NCBI RefSeq assembly: GCF_019599145.1
Contig: NZ_CP080647.1
Location: 5,828,001 to 5,892,000 of the forward strand
DNA length: 64,000 nt
Direction: 5' to 3'
Source of the DNA: Streptomyces akebiae
GTDB taxonomy: Bacteria; Actinomycetota; Actinomycetes; Streptomycetales; Streptomycetaceae
The position numbers were made by a program, and so were the translations under genes. Below the pieces are notes generated by a model that did not search any database, was not told where the DNA came from, and saw only the letters and a program-made list of their open reading frames with translations. Positions 17,724 to 26,331 of the stretch are shown one piece after another. Numbering within the stretch: position 1 is the first letter of the stretch; every line of letters begins with the position of its first letter.

Positions 17724-18212
17724 CCAGCCACCTGATCAATCCCCGCCAACCACCCTCCCGTGGTCGCACCCCTGTCGCCACATTCGGATCGCCACATTCG
17801 GACTCTGCGCGGTCGAGCGCGTCGCCCCGGGGCCGGTCCGTGCCGAGAACCTCATCCACGCTGGTCGCGGCTCCGCACCCGACGGCGAACCGCCCTGGTC
17901 CGCTCCAGGGTGATGCTCCTCGCCTCGTACTCGTCCATGGGGCCGTTGACGAGCAGAGCGGCATATCCGCCCCTGCGCTCGCCGGTCTCACCACATCCGC
18001 TGCCGGGCCCCCTCCGGTGGCGGTGGGGCGTCGGCTTCCGCCCGCACCACACGGGAACCCTCGGAACCCTCAGCGCCGGCCACGCACAGCGACGGCAGCC
18101 CGCGGAAGGACCTGGCGAGCGCCGACACGGTCCCGCTCACCTGGACGGCCAACTCCCAGCCCCGCACGCCGCCTGAGCCCCTGCCAGGCGGGCCGGCGGC
18201 TACACATCGATG
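17724..18212. other. Intergenic, no gene seen
   Basis: About 490 bases with no ribosome-site-backed reading frame and no recognisable protein similarity. It probably holds debris at the outer (left) boundary of the tRNA-linked element stack. Confidence 0.5.
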
Positions 18213-18242
18213 AGGGCACCTACGAGAGTCCGTAGGTGCCCT
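18213..18242. terminator. Hairpin terminator beside outermost att remnant
   Basis: Perfect 12-base arms, AGGGCACCTACG (18213-18224) and CGTAGGTGCCCT (18231-18242), followed by TCTCCTG. It sits directly before the tRNA-like att remnant, as a similar hairpin does at 24732-24771. Confidence 0.75.
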
Positions 18243-18249
18243 TCTCCTG

Positions 18250-18360
18250 TGCCCCCGGCAGGGTGCGAAGCTGAGACACCCGCTTGAGGAGTGGGATCGA
18301 GTCCCGGCCGGGTGATGCTCGACCGTGCCGTGTGGCGTCCGTTCTGCCTGATCGGCGCAT
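18250..18360. repeat. att remnant 1 (decayed copy of tRNA-Arg 3' half plus element arm)
   Basis: Starts TGCCCCCGGCAGG and ACACCCGCTT like the 3' half of the tRNA-Arg at 47861, but with several substitutions in the T-arm. The following bases (GAGTGGGATCGAGTC, GCCGGGTGATGC and CTGATCGGCGC) match the element-side arms at 24819 and 31307. It is the most degraded of the five copies. Confidence 0.8.
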
Positions 18361-18438
18361 TACGGCACGAACGTGTCCCAGCCGTCTTCCGCGGCCCGTG
18401 TGACCGGCGCGGGTGATGCCCTTCCCTCTGCCGCCCGG

Positions 18439-20085
18439 TCAGCTGCGGCGGTGTCCCAAGGGCTGGGCGGTGCCGGCCGCCTGGGTGTTCTCGGCGGATG
18501 CGTCCGGGTTGCCGTGCTGTGCCACGGAGGCGGTCCGCGCCGCGCCGGTCCTGGTCCGCTGCTCGGGGCGGCGCAGCAGGACGACCGCGCAAGCCGCGGC
18601 TATCAGGGCCAGGACGGCTGCCACGATGAGGCACAGGCGCATGCCGTCGAGGAGGGAGTCGCCCAGGGCGCCGTAGACCTGATTGGCCGTGGAGCCGAGG
18701 TCCATCCCGGCGACCGCGCCCAGGCCGCCCTCCTTCGCGGTGGCGACGATGGCCTGGGCCTGGGTGCCGGTCACACCGGCGTCGGAGAGATGGCCGGGCA
18801 GGGTGTCCACGACGCGGGTGGACAGCAGGGCTCCGAGGACGGCCGGGCCGAGCGCGCCGCCGACCTGGCGGAAGGCGTTGTTGGCGGCCGAGGCCATGCC
18901 CGCCAGATGGTGCGGCACGGCGGCGACGGCGGTGGCCGTCATCGGCGTGGTGACGAGGCCGAGGCCGACGCCCAGCGCGATCAGCCGCCAGGCGATCGAG
19001 CCGTAGGAGGTGTCGGCGTCGAGGTTGGTCATGGCCAGCAGGGAGCCGGCGATCAGGAGCAGACCGACGCTGATCATCCAGCGGGTCGGGACGCGGTGCA
19101 TGAGCCGCCCGGCCGGGGCTCCGGCCACGATCGCGGCGACCGGCACCAGCAGCAGCCGCGCGCCCGCCTCCAGCGTGCCGAGCTGCTGCACCATGCCGAA
19201 GTACAGGCTGAGGACGAAGAAGAAGCCGATCAGCCCGAGGAAGGTGATCAGGGCGACCAGGGCGGTGGCGGTGAAGGCCGCGCTGCGGAACACCGCCAGG
19301 TCCAGCATGGGGCTGTCGCTGCGCTTCTCCACCACGACGAACGCGATCAGCGCGACGACGCCCAGGGCGAGGGCGGCGACCACCTCGGTGGCGGTGAAGG
19401 AGTCGGCGCCGCCCTCGATCACGCCGTAGACCAGGGCGGTGACGGCGACGGCCGCGGTGATCTGGCCGGGCCAGTCGAGCTTGCGTCCGTGCGAGGCGCG
19501 CGAGTCGGTCAGCAACGGGGCGGCGACGGCCATCGCGACCAGCGCGAGGGGGACGGACAACAGGTAGATCCAGCGCCAGGCGAAGTGGTCGAGGACGACG
19601 CCGGCGATGACCGGGCCGACGGCCAGCGCCGCGAGCATGGCCATGGCCCACATGCCGATGAACTTGCCGCGCTCGCGGAAGTCGGGCACCGCGTGGCTGA
19701 TCAGTGCCAGCGTGGTGGGCAGCAGAGCGGCCGAGCCCAGACCGGCCAGGGCCTGCCCGGCCCACAGCATCTGGATGTTCTGCGCACACAGGGCGACCGC
19801 CGCCCCGGCGGCGCAGAAGAACATGCCCGCCTGGAAGACCTTCTTGCGGCCGTGGACGTCACCGAAGACGCCTGCGGTGAGGATGAACGCGGCCATGGGC
19901 AGGACGAACGCGTCCTGGACCCAGGACAGTTGGGCGGTCGAGGTGTGCAGGGCCCGCTGGATGGCGGGCAGACTGACGGCGACCGTGGTGATCGGCAGGT
20001 AGGCGACGAACACGCCGAGGCAGGCCATGACGATGGTGGTCGCCCGCCGGTCGGTCGGCCTGATCGCCGTTGTGGTGGCGTTCAC
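18439..20085 (-). CDS. DHA2-type (14-helix) MFS transporter
   Basis: A 548-residue proton-driven antiporter of the EmrB/QacA branch. Motif A is GDVHGRKKVF, motif C includes GLGSAALLPTTLAL, and the class hallmark WRWIYLLSVPLAL follows. The C-terminal 45 residues are a soluble tail. It lies 160 bases downstream of the O-demethylase gene on the same strand, so the substrate may be a methoxylated aromatic acid or its product rather than a drug. The ATG at 20085 has a modest ribosome site. Confidence 0.87.
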   Translation of the reverse strand: MNATTTAIRPTDRRATTIVMACLGVFVAYLPITTVAVSLPAIQRALHTSTAQLSWVQDAFVLPMAAFILTAGVFGDVHGRKKVFQAGMFFCAAGAAVALCAQNIQMLWAGQALAGLGSAALLPTTLALISHAVPDFRERGKFIGMWAMAMLAALAVGPVIAGVVLDHFAWRWIYLLSVPLALVAMAVAAPLLTDSRASHGRKLDWPGQITAAVAVTALVYGVIEGGADSFTATEVVAALALGVVALIAFVVVEKRSDSPMLDLAVFRSAAFTATALVALITFLGLIGFFFVLSLYFGMVQQLGTLEAGARLLLVPVAAIVAGAPAGRLMHRVPTRWMISVGLLLIAGSLLAMTNLDADTSYGSIAWRLIALGVGLGLVTTPMTATAVAAVPHHLAGMASAANNAFRQVGGALGPAVLGALLSTRVVDTLPGHLSDAGVTGTQAQAIVATAKEGGLGAVAGMDLGSTANQVYGALGDSLLDGMRLCLIVAAVLALIAAACAVVLLRRPEQRTRTGAARTASVAQHGNPDASAENTQAAGTAQPLGHRRS

Positions 20086-20246
20086 GGAAATTCTCCGCTT
20101 TCTCCCGTGCGGCGTGGTGTGCCGCGGTCGGTTGGGTGGGGCAGGGGTTGATGCACGGAGGCTGCCGTGCCGGGGCGGGCAGCCCTGACCTGCGGGATGT
20201 CGCCGGTGGCGTCCCGGAGGCGTCGGTGGGTGGGGTTTCCCGCGGC

Positions 20247-21566
20247 TTACGCGGCCGGTCCGGACCCGGCCCGGTACGCGGCCAGGTGGGCGCGTAGCCC
20301 ATCGCGTGAACGGACGCGTTTGAAGGGGGCCTTGGCGACGGTGGCCCGGATGCGCTTGACCGGGTCGCCGGGATCACCCCAGACGACGTCGACCTGCGTG
20401 CCGATCTCGGCGTCGGCGACGTTCAGCACGGCCAGGGAGAGCATCTTGCGGAAGTAGTAGCTGTAGCCGCGCGAGGTGGCCGTGCCGACGGGGACGCCGC
20501 CGCGCTCCACTCGGTCCATCCACAGGTGGCCGCGCAGGTCGCGGGGCATGTCCATGAAGGTGTGGTGCGGGCCGTCGCCGTACAGCGAGCGGTGCACGTC
20601 GAGGACGTCGTCGCTGTTCCACACCAGGGTGCGCAACACCCGCGCGGGCTCGGCGAGCCGCTCCTTGAGGACGGCGTCGCCGAGGAAGGTGTGGTCGAAG
20701 CTGATCTGCCTGGTCCAGCCGAGCTCGACCGGGTCACGGTAGTAGTCGCGCAGCGACTCGCCCTGGAAACTGCCGGCGATGAACGCCCGCGGGATGTGCC
20801 AGGGCGAGCCGAGCAGGTGGGCGAGGAAGTCGGCCTGCTCGGGCTCGTACAGGGCGGGCAGGTAGTCCAGGTTCCGGGTGGGAACCGCGTTCTCCAGGTG
20901 GTTGACGGGCGCGGCCCGGTTGCCGAGGCGCCGGATGCCGTACTTCTGCCCGGCCTGAACGACCGCGTCGTACACGGCGCCGCCGATCTCGCGCGGGCCC
21001 TGCAACTCGAACCCGACCTCGCCGGTCATGCCCTGCCGCAGCGCCCGGACGGGGTGCCCGGCGAGGGTGATGGGCACCGTATGCATGTAGGGGGTGTCCA
21101 GCAGCCGCTCGTCGCCGGTCAGATCCAGCAGCAGCGGGATCGAGGCGGGGCCGGAGACCTGGTACACGAACCAGTCCTCGTCCTCGGCAGTGGCCTTGAA
21201 GTCGCCGTGCTCCAGGTTGTACCGGGCCCAGTCGCCACCCGGCCCGTGGAAGACGTAGTCCTCCTCGTCCAGCCGGGTCAGGATGCCCTCGCTCATGACA
21301 TGGCCGTGCGTGTTGGTCTGCACGATGTGCTTGGAGGCGCCTGCCGGGAACCTCCGGAAGGAGTTGACCGAGATCCCCGAGAACAGCTCCGGTACGCCGG
21401 GACCGCGGAAGCGGGTCTGCGGCAGGAACGACCAGTCACCGATGTAACAGGTCTGCTTCCACGACAGGCTCTCGTCGAGCCAGTCGGTGTGCTCCGGCTG
21501 CCCGAAGAGCTTGGCGAGGATGTCGAACGGGGGTGTCGAGCGGAAGGCGTCGACGGTGAAGTGCAC
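20247..21566 (-). CDS. GcvT/LigM-like tetrahydrofolate-dependent O-demethylase
   Basis: A 439-residue protein of the aminomethyltransferase (GcvT) fold, closest in length and layout to the vanillate/syringate demethylases LigM and DesA, which move a methyl group from an aryl ether to tetrahydrofolate. Folate-fold segments are DEEDYVFHGPGGDWARYNLE (residues 105-125), RQGMTGEVGFELQGPREIGG (residues 195-215) and the C-terminal barrel TATSRGYSYYFRKMLSLAVL (residues 375-395). The start is the GTG at 21566, with GAGAGG upstream. The divergent Lrp regulator and adjacent MFS gene suggest a small uptake-and-demethylation unit. Substrate is inference. Confidence 0.8.
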   Translation of the reverse strand: MHFTVDAFRSTPPFDILAKLFGQPEHTDWLDESLSWKQTCYIGDWSFLPQTRFRGPGVPELFSGISVNSFRRFPAGASKHIVQTNTHGHVMSEGILTRLDEEDYVFHGPGGDWARYNLEHGDFKATAEDEDWFVYQVSGPASIPLLLDLTGDERLLDTPYMHTVPITLAGHPVRALRQGMTGEVGFELQGPREIGGAVYDAVVQAGQKYGIRRLGNRAAPVNHLENAVPTRNLDYLPALYEPEQADFLAHLLGSPWHIPRAFIAGSFQGESLRDYYRDPVELGWTRQISFDHTFLGDAVLKERLAEPARVLRTLVWNSDDVLDVHRSLYGDGPHHTFMDMPRDLRGHLWMDRVERGGVPVGTATSRGYSYYFRKMLSLAVLNVADAEIGTQVDVVWGDPGDPVKRIRATVAKAPFKRVRSRDGLRAHLAAYRAGSGPAA

Positions 21567-22051
21567 GGGGACGGATGCCTCTCTGATGATCAGGCGCTGC
21601 TCGCGTGTCGTGTGTGTCGTGTGTGTCGTGGTGCGGTCGGCGCGTCGGCACAGCGCCGCTTCATGGCCCGGAGCGCCCGGGGGATGCGAGGCGGACGCTC
21701 CGGGCCGGTCAGGGAGCGGCAGCGACACCCCGCCGGGCAGCCGACCCGCAGACGCCCGCAAGCACAGCCGCCGGCACCGGAGCCACGTCACCGACGACCC
21801 GCTGGATGAGGGAGGCACCGGTGCGCGACGCCGCCTGGTGGGGTCGCCCCACACCCGCCGCGGTCAGGTGCATCAGCAGGACGAACGTGCCGAGGCAGAC
21901 CACGGCCGGTACCAACCGCGTGCTCATGGGAGTCACGGCCTTTCCTCAAGGACACGCCCCAGCATCCGCCGCGCCGCCTCCGACCATGAACTTTGCAGCC
22001 CGAGACGAACAAAAGCCTCCACTCTGATCCACCGGATGACAAACTCTCCCC
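21567..22051. other. Divergent promoter region with possible MFS fragment
   Basis: Holds the promoters for the demethylase (left) and Lrp gene (right), plus GTGTGTCGT repeats at 21605-21632. A minus-strand frame 21709-21936 starts STRLVPAVVCLGTFVLLM, like the first helix of a DHA2 MFS protein, then loses similarity; it may be a truncated relic. Evidence for expression is weak. Confidence 0.4.
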
Positions 22052-23047
22052 GTGAACGACGATGTGGACAGGAAAATCCTCCACGCACTCCAATGTGCGC
22101 CCCGCGCCCCCTTCCGGCGCATCGGCGAGGTGACGGGCGTGTCGGAGCAGACCGCCGCCCGTCGCTACCACGCCCTGCGCCGCAGCGGGGTGATGCGGGT
22201 GATCGGCCTGGTCAACCCTGCGGTGTACGGGCAGGCCCATTGGGTGGCCCGCATCCGTTCCCGTCCCGATCGGGTCGGCCCGCTGGCGGACTCCCTGGCC
22301 AAGCGGCCGGACATCGCCTATGCCAACCTCGCCTCCGGTGGCTCGGAGATCATCTGCATGATCCGCTCCCCCGTCGAGGCTCAGCGCGACGACGTCCTGC
22401 TGCGCCAGCTGCCCCGCTCGGCCTCCGTCCTCGACGTCAGCATCGACCTGCTCCTGCACCCCTTCGGCGAGACCGGCACCAGTGAATGGACCGGCTACGG
22501 CGCCGGCCTCACCCCCGACCAGGTACGGCAGCTCACCGGTGACCGGCCACCCACCCCCGCGGGGCCGCCGCGGCCCCCCACGGACGAGGACACCCCGCTG
22601 CTGGACGCCCTCGCTGAGGACGGCCGCACCACACACACCCGCCTTGCCGAGCTCACCGGCTGGTCCAACGCGCGCGTCGCCCGTCGACTGGAAGCCCTGG
22701 AGACTTCCGGCACTCTCTTCTACGACGTGGAACTGCTGCCCGAGCGCCTGGGCCACACCCTCAACGCCACCCTCTGGCTGCGCGTCGCCCCCGCCCGCCT
22801 CAAGCAGGCCGGCGAGGAACTCGCCCGGCACACCGAGGTCGCCTTCGCCGGCGCCATCAGCGGCCGGCACAACCTGATGGTCAGCGTCATCTGCCGCGAC
22901 GCCGAAGACTTCTACCGCTATCTCACCACCCGCGTCGCCGCCATCGACGGCATCGACGCCTACGAGGTCAGCATCCGCGTCCGCCGCCTGAAACAGGCCG
23001 CCTCACTCGTCTTCCACGGCCGCCTCGTACAGCCGACGCCCCTGTAG
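22052..23047 (+). CDS. Lrp/AsnC-family regulator with two HTH domains
   Basis: A 331-residue, two-headed Lrp protein. HTH 1 is at residues 5-50 (RKILHALQCAPRAPFRRIGE), followed by a RAM-like domain at 65-145. HTH 2 is at residues 180-225 (TRLAELTGWSNARVARRLEA), followed by a second RAM domain at 235-320. Single-headed Lrp proteins are about 150 residues; this doubled form is common in actinomycetes. Divergent transcription from the O-demethylase gene makes it the likely regulator of that gene and the MFS pump. The GTG at 22052 is the first plausible start. Confidence 0.87.
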   Translation: MNDDVDRKILHALQCAPRAPFRRIGEVTGVSEQTAARRYHALRRSGVMRVIGLVNPAVYGQAHWVARIRSRPDRVGPLADSLAKRPDIAYANLASGGSEIICMIRSPVEAQRDDVLLRQLPRSASVLDVSIDLLLHPFGETGTSEWTGYGAGLTPDQVRQLTGDRPPTPAGPPRPPTDEDTPLLDALAEDGRTTHTRLAELTGWSNARVARRLEALETSGTLFYDVELLPERLGHTLNATLWLRVAPARLKQAGEELARHTEVAFAGAISGRHNLMVSVICRDAEDFYRYLTTRVAAIDGIDAYEVSIRVRRLKQAASLVFHGRLVQPTPL

Positions 23048-23653
23048 GAGCCGACTGTTGCCGCTCACCGGGTCACGGCCCACGCTGGACCGGTGGAGCG
23101 CACGTTCACGAGGGCCGCTCACCAGCGTCCTGGAGGGCGCATGGGTTCGAGCGGATGATGGACACCATCGGCGCGATCTTCGGCCCGCTCCATGCGCTCG
23201 GTCTGGTCGCCTCGGTCGGGGTGCAGTGGACACGGAGAGAACCGGTGAGGCCGGTGACGGCTGGCTCTGCCCGACGTCCGGGTACCCCACGACTTGTAGA
23301 GCGCGTGGACCTTTCCGTCTCCGCCGGCCGGGTTGACCATGAGCGTGACGAACGGTTTCGTCGCGCGTGGCGACGAGAACGACGTGGGTGCGTTTGGGTA
23401 GGTGTCGTGGTGTGTGGGTCGTCGCCGGGGTCTCGGTCAGCTGCGGAACTGGTGCGTTCGCCGAGCGGTGAGAGGTGTTCCCTGGCGGCGGCTTGTACCA
23501 CGACAGTCACCTTGCCGCTGTTTGTGTGCGAGCGGGGGTGTCGGGGCCGGTCCGCGCGGGACGAAGGCAGGAGCGCGGACCGGCCCCGATTAGGAGGCAG
23601 GCCGCGCCGCAGAGGCGGCGCGCGCCCGCGCCGTGCGCGGGCAGGCGTATTAG
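23048..23653. other. Non-coding stretch with stacked hairpins before truncated integrase
   Basis: No supported gene. Perfect 17-base arms at 23541-23557 and 23573-23589 (TCGGGGCCGGTCCGCGC and its complement) form a strong hairpin. Two more follow, around the AGA loop near 23612 and at about 23629-23647 (GCCCGCGC-CGT-GCGCGGGC). The integrase frame then begins right after a TAG at 23651-23653, so its 5' part has been lost. Confidence 0.65.
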
Positions 23654-24373
23654 TTGCTGCGTGCCCTGATGAACACGGCCGTGGACGACGAACTGATCCG
23701 ACGCAACCCGTGCCGTATCAAGGGCGCGGACCGCTACGACGTGCCCGAGCGGCCGATCCTCACGGTCGCGGAAGTTTTCGCCGTCGCCGGCTCCATCGCG
23801 CCGCGCTACCGACTGCTCGTGCTCCTGGCGGCCTTCACCACCCTGCGGTTCGGAGAGCTGGCGGCTCTGCGGCGCCGGGACATCGACCTGGAAGGGTTGA
23901 CCGTCACCGTCTGCCGGGCTCAGGCCGAACTGCAGGACGGCCGGCTCTTCGACAAGGCGCCGAAGTCCGCAGCCGGGGTGCGCTCCGTCTCCTTCCCGGC
24001 CGAACTGCTCGACGCGGTCACGCATCACCTGGAGCAATTCGCCGCTCCTGGCCGCGACGGGCACGTCTTCGTCGTACCGCAGGGCGGGCAACTGCGGCGG
24101 AGCAACTTCCGGGACGACTGGGTCAAGGCTCGAAAGGCCGCGGGCCTCACGGCCGGGCTGCACTTCCACGATCTGCGGCACACGGGCAACACGCTGGCCT
24201 CGACAGCCGGGGCCGGCACGCGGGAGCTGATGACGCGGATGGGGCACAGCAGCTCCCGGGCCGCGCTGATCGACCAGCACATGACCAGCGACCGGGACCG
24301 GGCCATCGCCGACCGGCTTGGGACCATGATCCGAGAGGGTGGGGGAGGGACCTCCGGTCCAGGGGATGGGTGA
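23654..24373 (+). pseudogene. Truncated tyrosine integrase lacking the catalytic Tyr
   Basis: C-terminal catalytic half of an actinomycete integrase (about 239 residues; full-length proteins are about 370-450). The first catalytic Arg is in TLRFGELAALRRRDI and the HxxR box is HFHDLRHTGN. Where relatives have ALIYQHAT, this protein reads ALIDQHMT: the attacking Tyr is Asp207 (GAC at 24272-24274). Together with the missing N-terminal DNA-binding arm this makes it inactive. It points toward the att copy at 24778, as integrase genes normally do, so it is probably the relic integrase of element A. Confidence 0.85.
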
Positions 24374-24413
24374 CGGTCTTGCTGCCACGGCCGATGCTGG
24401 CGATGCTTGGCAG

Positions 24414-24698
24414 ATGCCAGGGCAGCGCAAGAGAAGACGTCACCAGCAGGACGAGACGCAGCGGGCTGCTGCTCGTTTCGCGCCTGAGGCGGGCCGCTGG
24501 GAGGTGCTTTTCGAAACCCAGGACGAGTCGGATTGGCACGCTCATATCCGCCGTCTCCGAGCGTCGGACGCCCAGATCGACTGGACGGCGGTGCGGGTGG
24601 ACAGGCTCTGTGGGCGCCTGACACAACCGACCACCTTTCGGCTGAGCCTCTTCGTGCCGAAGGCAGTCCCCTACCCACACCAGGACTCTGCCGTGTAG
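24414..24698 (+). CDS. Small hypothetical protein between integrase and att site
   Basis: A 94-residue basic then amphipathic protein (PGQRKRRRHQQDETQRAAAR, WEVLFETQDESDWHAHIRRL, LRLFVPKA-like end). It starts 41 bases after the integrase stop and ends shortly before the terminator and att site, a place where integrative elements often carry such a reading frame. No named domain is recognised. Confidence 0.6.
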   Translation: MPGQRKRRRHQQDETQRAAARFAPEAGRWEVLFETQDESDWHAHIRRLRASDAQIDWTAVRVDRLCGRLTQPTTFRLSLFVPKAVPYPHQDSAV

Positions 24699-24731
24699 TG
24701 GCACGCGTGTGGCACGACCCCGAACACCACG

Positions 24732-24771
24732 AAGGGCCAGCCTGGGAGGAAACCCTCCTGAGCTGGCCCTT
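24732..24771 (+). terminator. Rho-independent-like terminator next to att copy 2
   Basis: Ten-base perfect arms AAGGGCCAGC (24732-24741) and GCTGGCCCTT (24762-24771), with an inner GGAGG/CCTCC stem, followed by TCTCTG. It ends the integrase-side transcript. Confidence 0.85.
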
Positions 24772-24777
24772 TCTCTG

Positions 24778-24890
24778 TGCCCCCGGCAGGATTCGAACCT
24801 GCGACACCCGCTTTAGGAGTGGGATCGAATCCTTGCCGGGTGGTGCCTGGCGCTGCCGCACGGTGCTGTTTGCCCTGGTCAGAGCCGCGC
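24778..24890. repeat. att copy 2 (tRNA-Arg 3' half)
   Basis: Bases 24778-24819 match the 3' half of the tRNA-Arg gene (T-arm to anticodon loop, TGCCCCCGGCAGGATTCGAA then CCTGCGACACCCGCTTTAGG). The next ~70 bases resemble those after copies 1 and 3 (GTGGGATCGAATC, GCCGGGTGGTGC), so the same element family used this site. Confidence 0.9.
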
Positions 24891-24981
24891 GGCGAGCCAC
24901 TTGATCCGGCTCATGCCGCCCTGTCGCGGACCGTCCGCTCACGCATCGCTCACGCGCTGCCGACTGCTGAGCGGCGCATGG

Positions 24982-25548
24982 TCAGATCTGGCCGAGGTCG
25001 ATCTCCACCGGGAAGGGGGCTGCTGCCTTGAGGACGCCGGTGAAGACGTCTCCGTCCCGATAGGTCTTCGTCGCGGGGTCGAGAACGTAGGTGTAGACGA
25101 GAGCCACGCCTGTCGCGGCCTGCTCGATCCGCCAGTAGAAGCCGATGCCTGCCTTGGCGTACTGATCGACCTTCACGATCCGGTCGGTGGTCTCCGAGCC
25201 CGGCGACACCACCTCCGCGACCAGCAGCACGTGTTCAGGGCGGGTCGGGGTGATGTCGATCGTGTCTGCGCGGTACACGACGACGTCCGGGCGACGATTG
25301 GTGAGCGGGACGTCCTGAAGCCGGACGTCGAAGTCCGTGTCGGCGTTCCACTCCGGGCCCGCGGCGGCATCCAGGGCGTTCGCGAGAATCCGCGCCAGTC
25401 GGTTGTGCCGCTTGGACGCGCTCGGACTCACGACGACCATCCCGTCCACGATCTCGATACCGGCGCACTGCTCCTCGGACCAGGACTCGTAGACCTCCGC
25501 CGTGATCTGCTCATGCATCCACGCCGGGGCCACCATCTCGGCCGTCAT
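24982..25548 (-). CDS. Uma2-family (PD-(D/E)XK-fold) putative endonuclease
   Basis: A 188-residue Uma2 protein, a family with a restriction-endonuclease-like fold that is abundant in Streptomyces and cyanobacteria and has no proven role. The signature is RRPDVVVYRADTID, LVAEVVSPGSETTDRIVKVD and YAKAGIGFYWRIE, with the catalytic-type D, E and K residues present. The ATG at 25548 follows GGGAGG. It lies just inside element B. A link to defence is only suggested by location. Confidence 0.85.
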   Translation of the reverse strand: MTAEMVAPAWMHEQITAEVYESWSEEQCAGIEIVDGMVVVSPSASKRHNRLARILANALDAAAGPEWNADTDFDVRLQDVPLTNRRPDVVVYRADTIDITPTRPEHVLLVAEVVSPGSETTDRIVKVDQYAKAGIGFYWRIEQAATGVALVYTYVLDPATKTYRDGDVFTGVLKAAAPFPVEIDLGQI

Positions 25549-25593
25549 GAAGCACCTCCCGGACACTGTGCTGCGGGCCCGATCCCGCAGGAT

Positions 25594-26022
25594 TCAGCGT
25601 ACTGTCTGCCGTCCGTGCGGCATGCTGATCTCGCTCACGCCCACCCCCCCGGTCGACCGGCAACGACGCGAGCCGGTCGACTTGTCAGCCACACCACTCG
25701 GCGACGTGAGCCGTCGCAGAACCCGGACCGCGGGACGCACCGAAACGCCGAAGCGCGGTCGGATTCGATGGTTCTGGCGTGAGCAGATCAGGCTGACTGG
25801 AGGACTGGGCCGAGATCCGTTGGCTGCAACGAGCCCAGAAGATGTCGCTCGCCGCCGTGATGGCGGAGCGAGAGCCACTCTTACGGCGTCGCCGAGGTGC
25901 CTGGGCCGTCCGATGCCGCGCACCCACTTGTCGCTGGCGCGCGGCTGCAGCTTCTGGATCTGGGGCTCGTCCAGTGTGTTGCGCACGATGCACCGGGGAG
26001 TGGACAGGTTGAGGTCCGGCAT
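25594..26022 (-). pseudogene. Hypothetical coding fragment, probably frameshifted
   Basis: A strong ribosome site (GGAGGAG) precedes the ATG at 26022. The first ~50 codons (MPDLNLSTPRCIVRNTLDEP and LQPRASDKWVRGIGRPRHLG) have normal GC-rich third positions, but codon use then becomes random. I read this as the start of a small real gene that has lost its frame. No family is recognised. Confidence 0.35.
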
Positions 26023-26231
26023 TTTCTCCTCCATTCGAAACGGTCGGCACTTCACCTCGTCCGGCGTCTGTCCTGTCGTGCGATCGCCGGCTCCACCGAC
26101 GTGGCCCCGTCCGACCGTCGGTCCAGACAGCTCTCCACACCTTCCAGGAACGCAAGTACCTGTCCCCGAGCTGCTTCGACGCAACACCGAACCAGCTGAC
26201 CACGATCGGCCCACACCAGGCCGCGGAGCGG

Positions 26232-26254
26232 GCGCCGAGTCGAGGACTCGGCGC
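26232..26254. terminator. Hairpin upstream of NUDIX operon
   Basis: Perfect 10-base arms GCGCCGAGTC (26232-26241) and GACTCGGCGC (26245-26254) with a three-base loop. It may isolate the operon from upstream transcription. Confidence 0.6.
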
Positions 26255-26295
26255 GCCTCCGCCTACAGCGCCAGCAGCCTCCGTACACCCCTTCT

Positions 26296-26308
26296 TGTCA
26301 TAGTGACA
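26296..26308. promoter_or_regulatory. Palindromic operator candidate TGTCA-TAG-TGACA
   Basis: A perfect inverted repeat in an AT-richer patch (26290-26335) directly before the NUDIX gene. A TAGCTT box at about 26320 could act as a -10 element, which would place the transcript start close to the ATG at 26332. The most likely binder is the NUDIX-wHTH protein itself (inference). Confidence 0.6.
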
Positions 26309-26331
26309 GGAATTGAAGTAGCTTAACCCCT

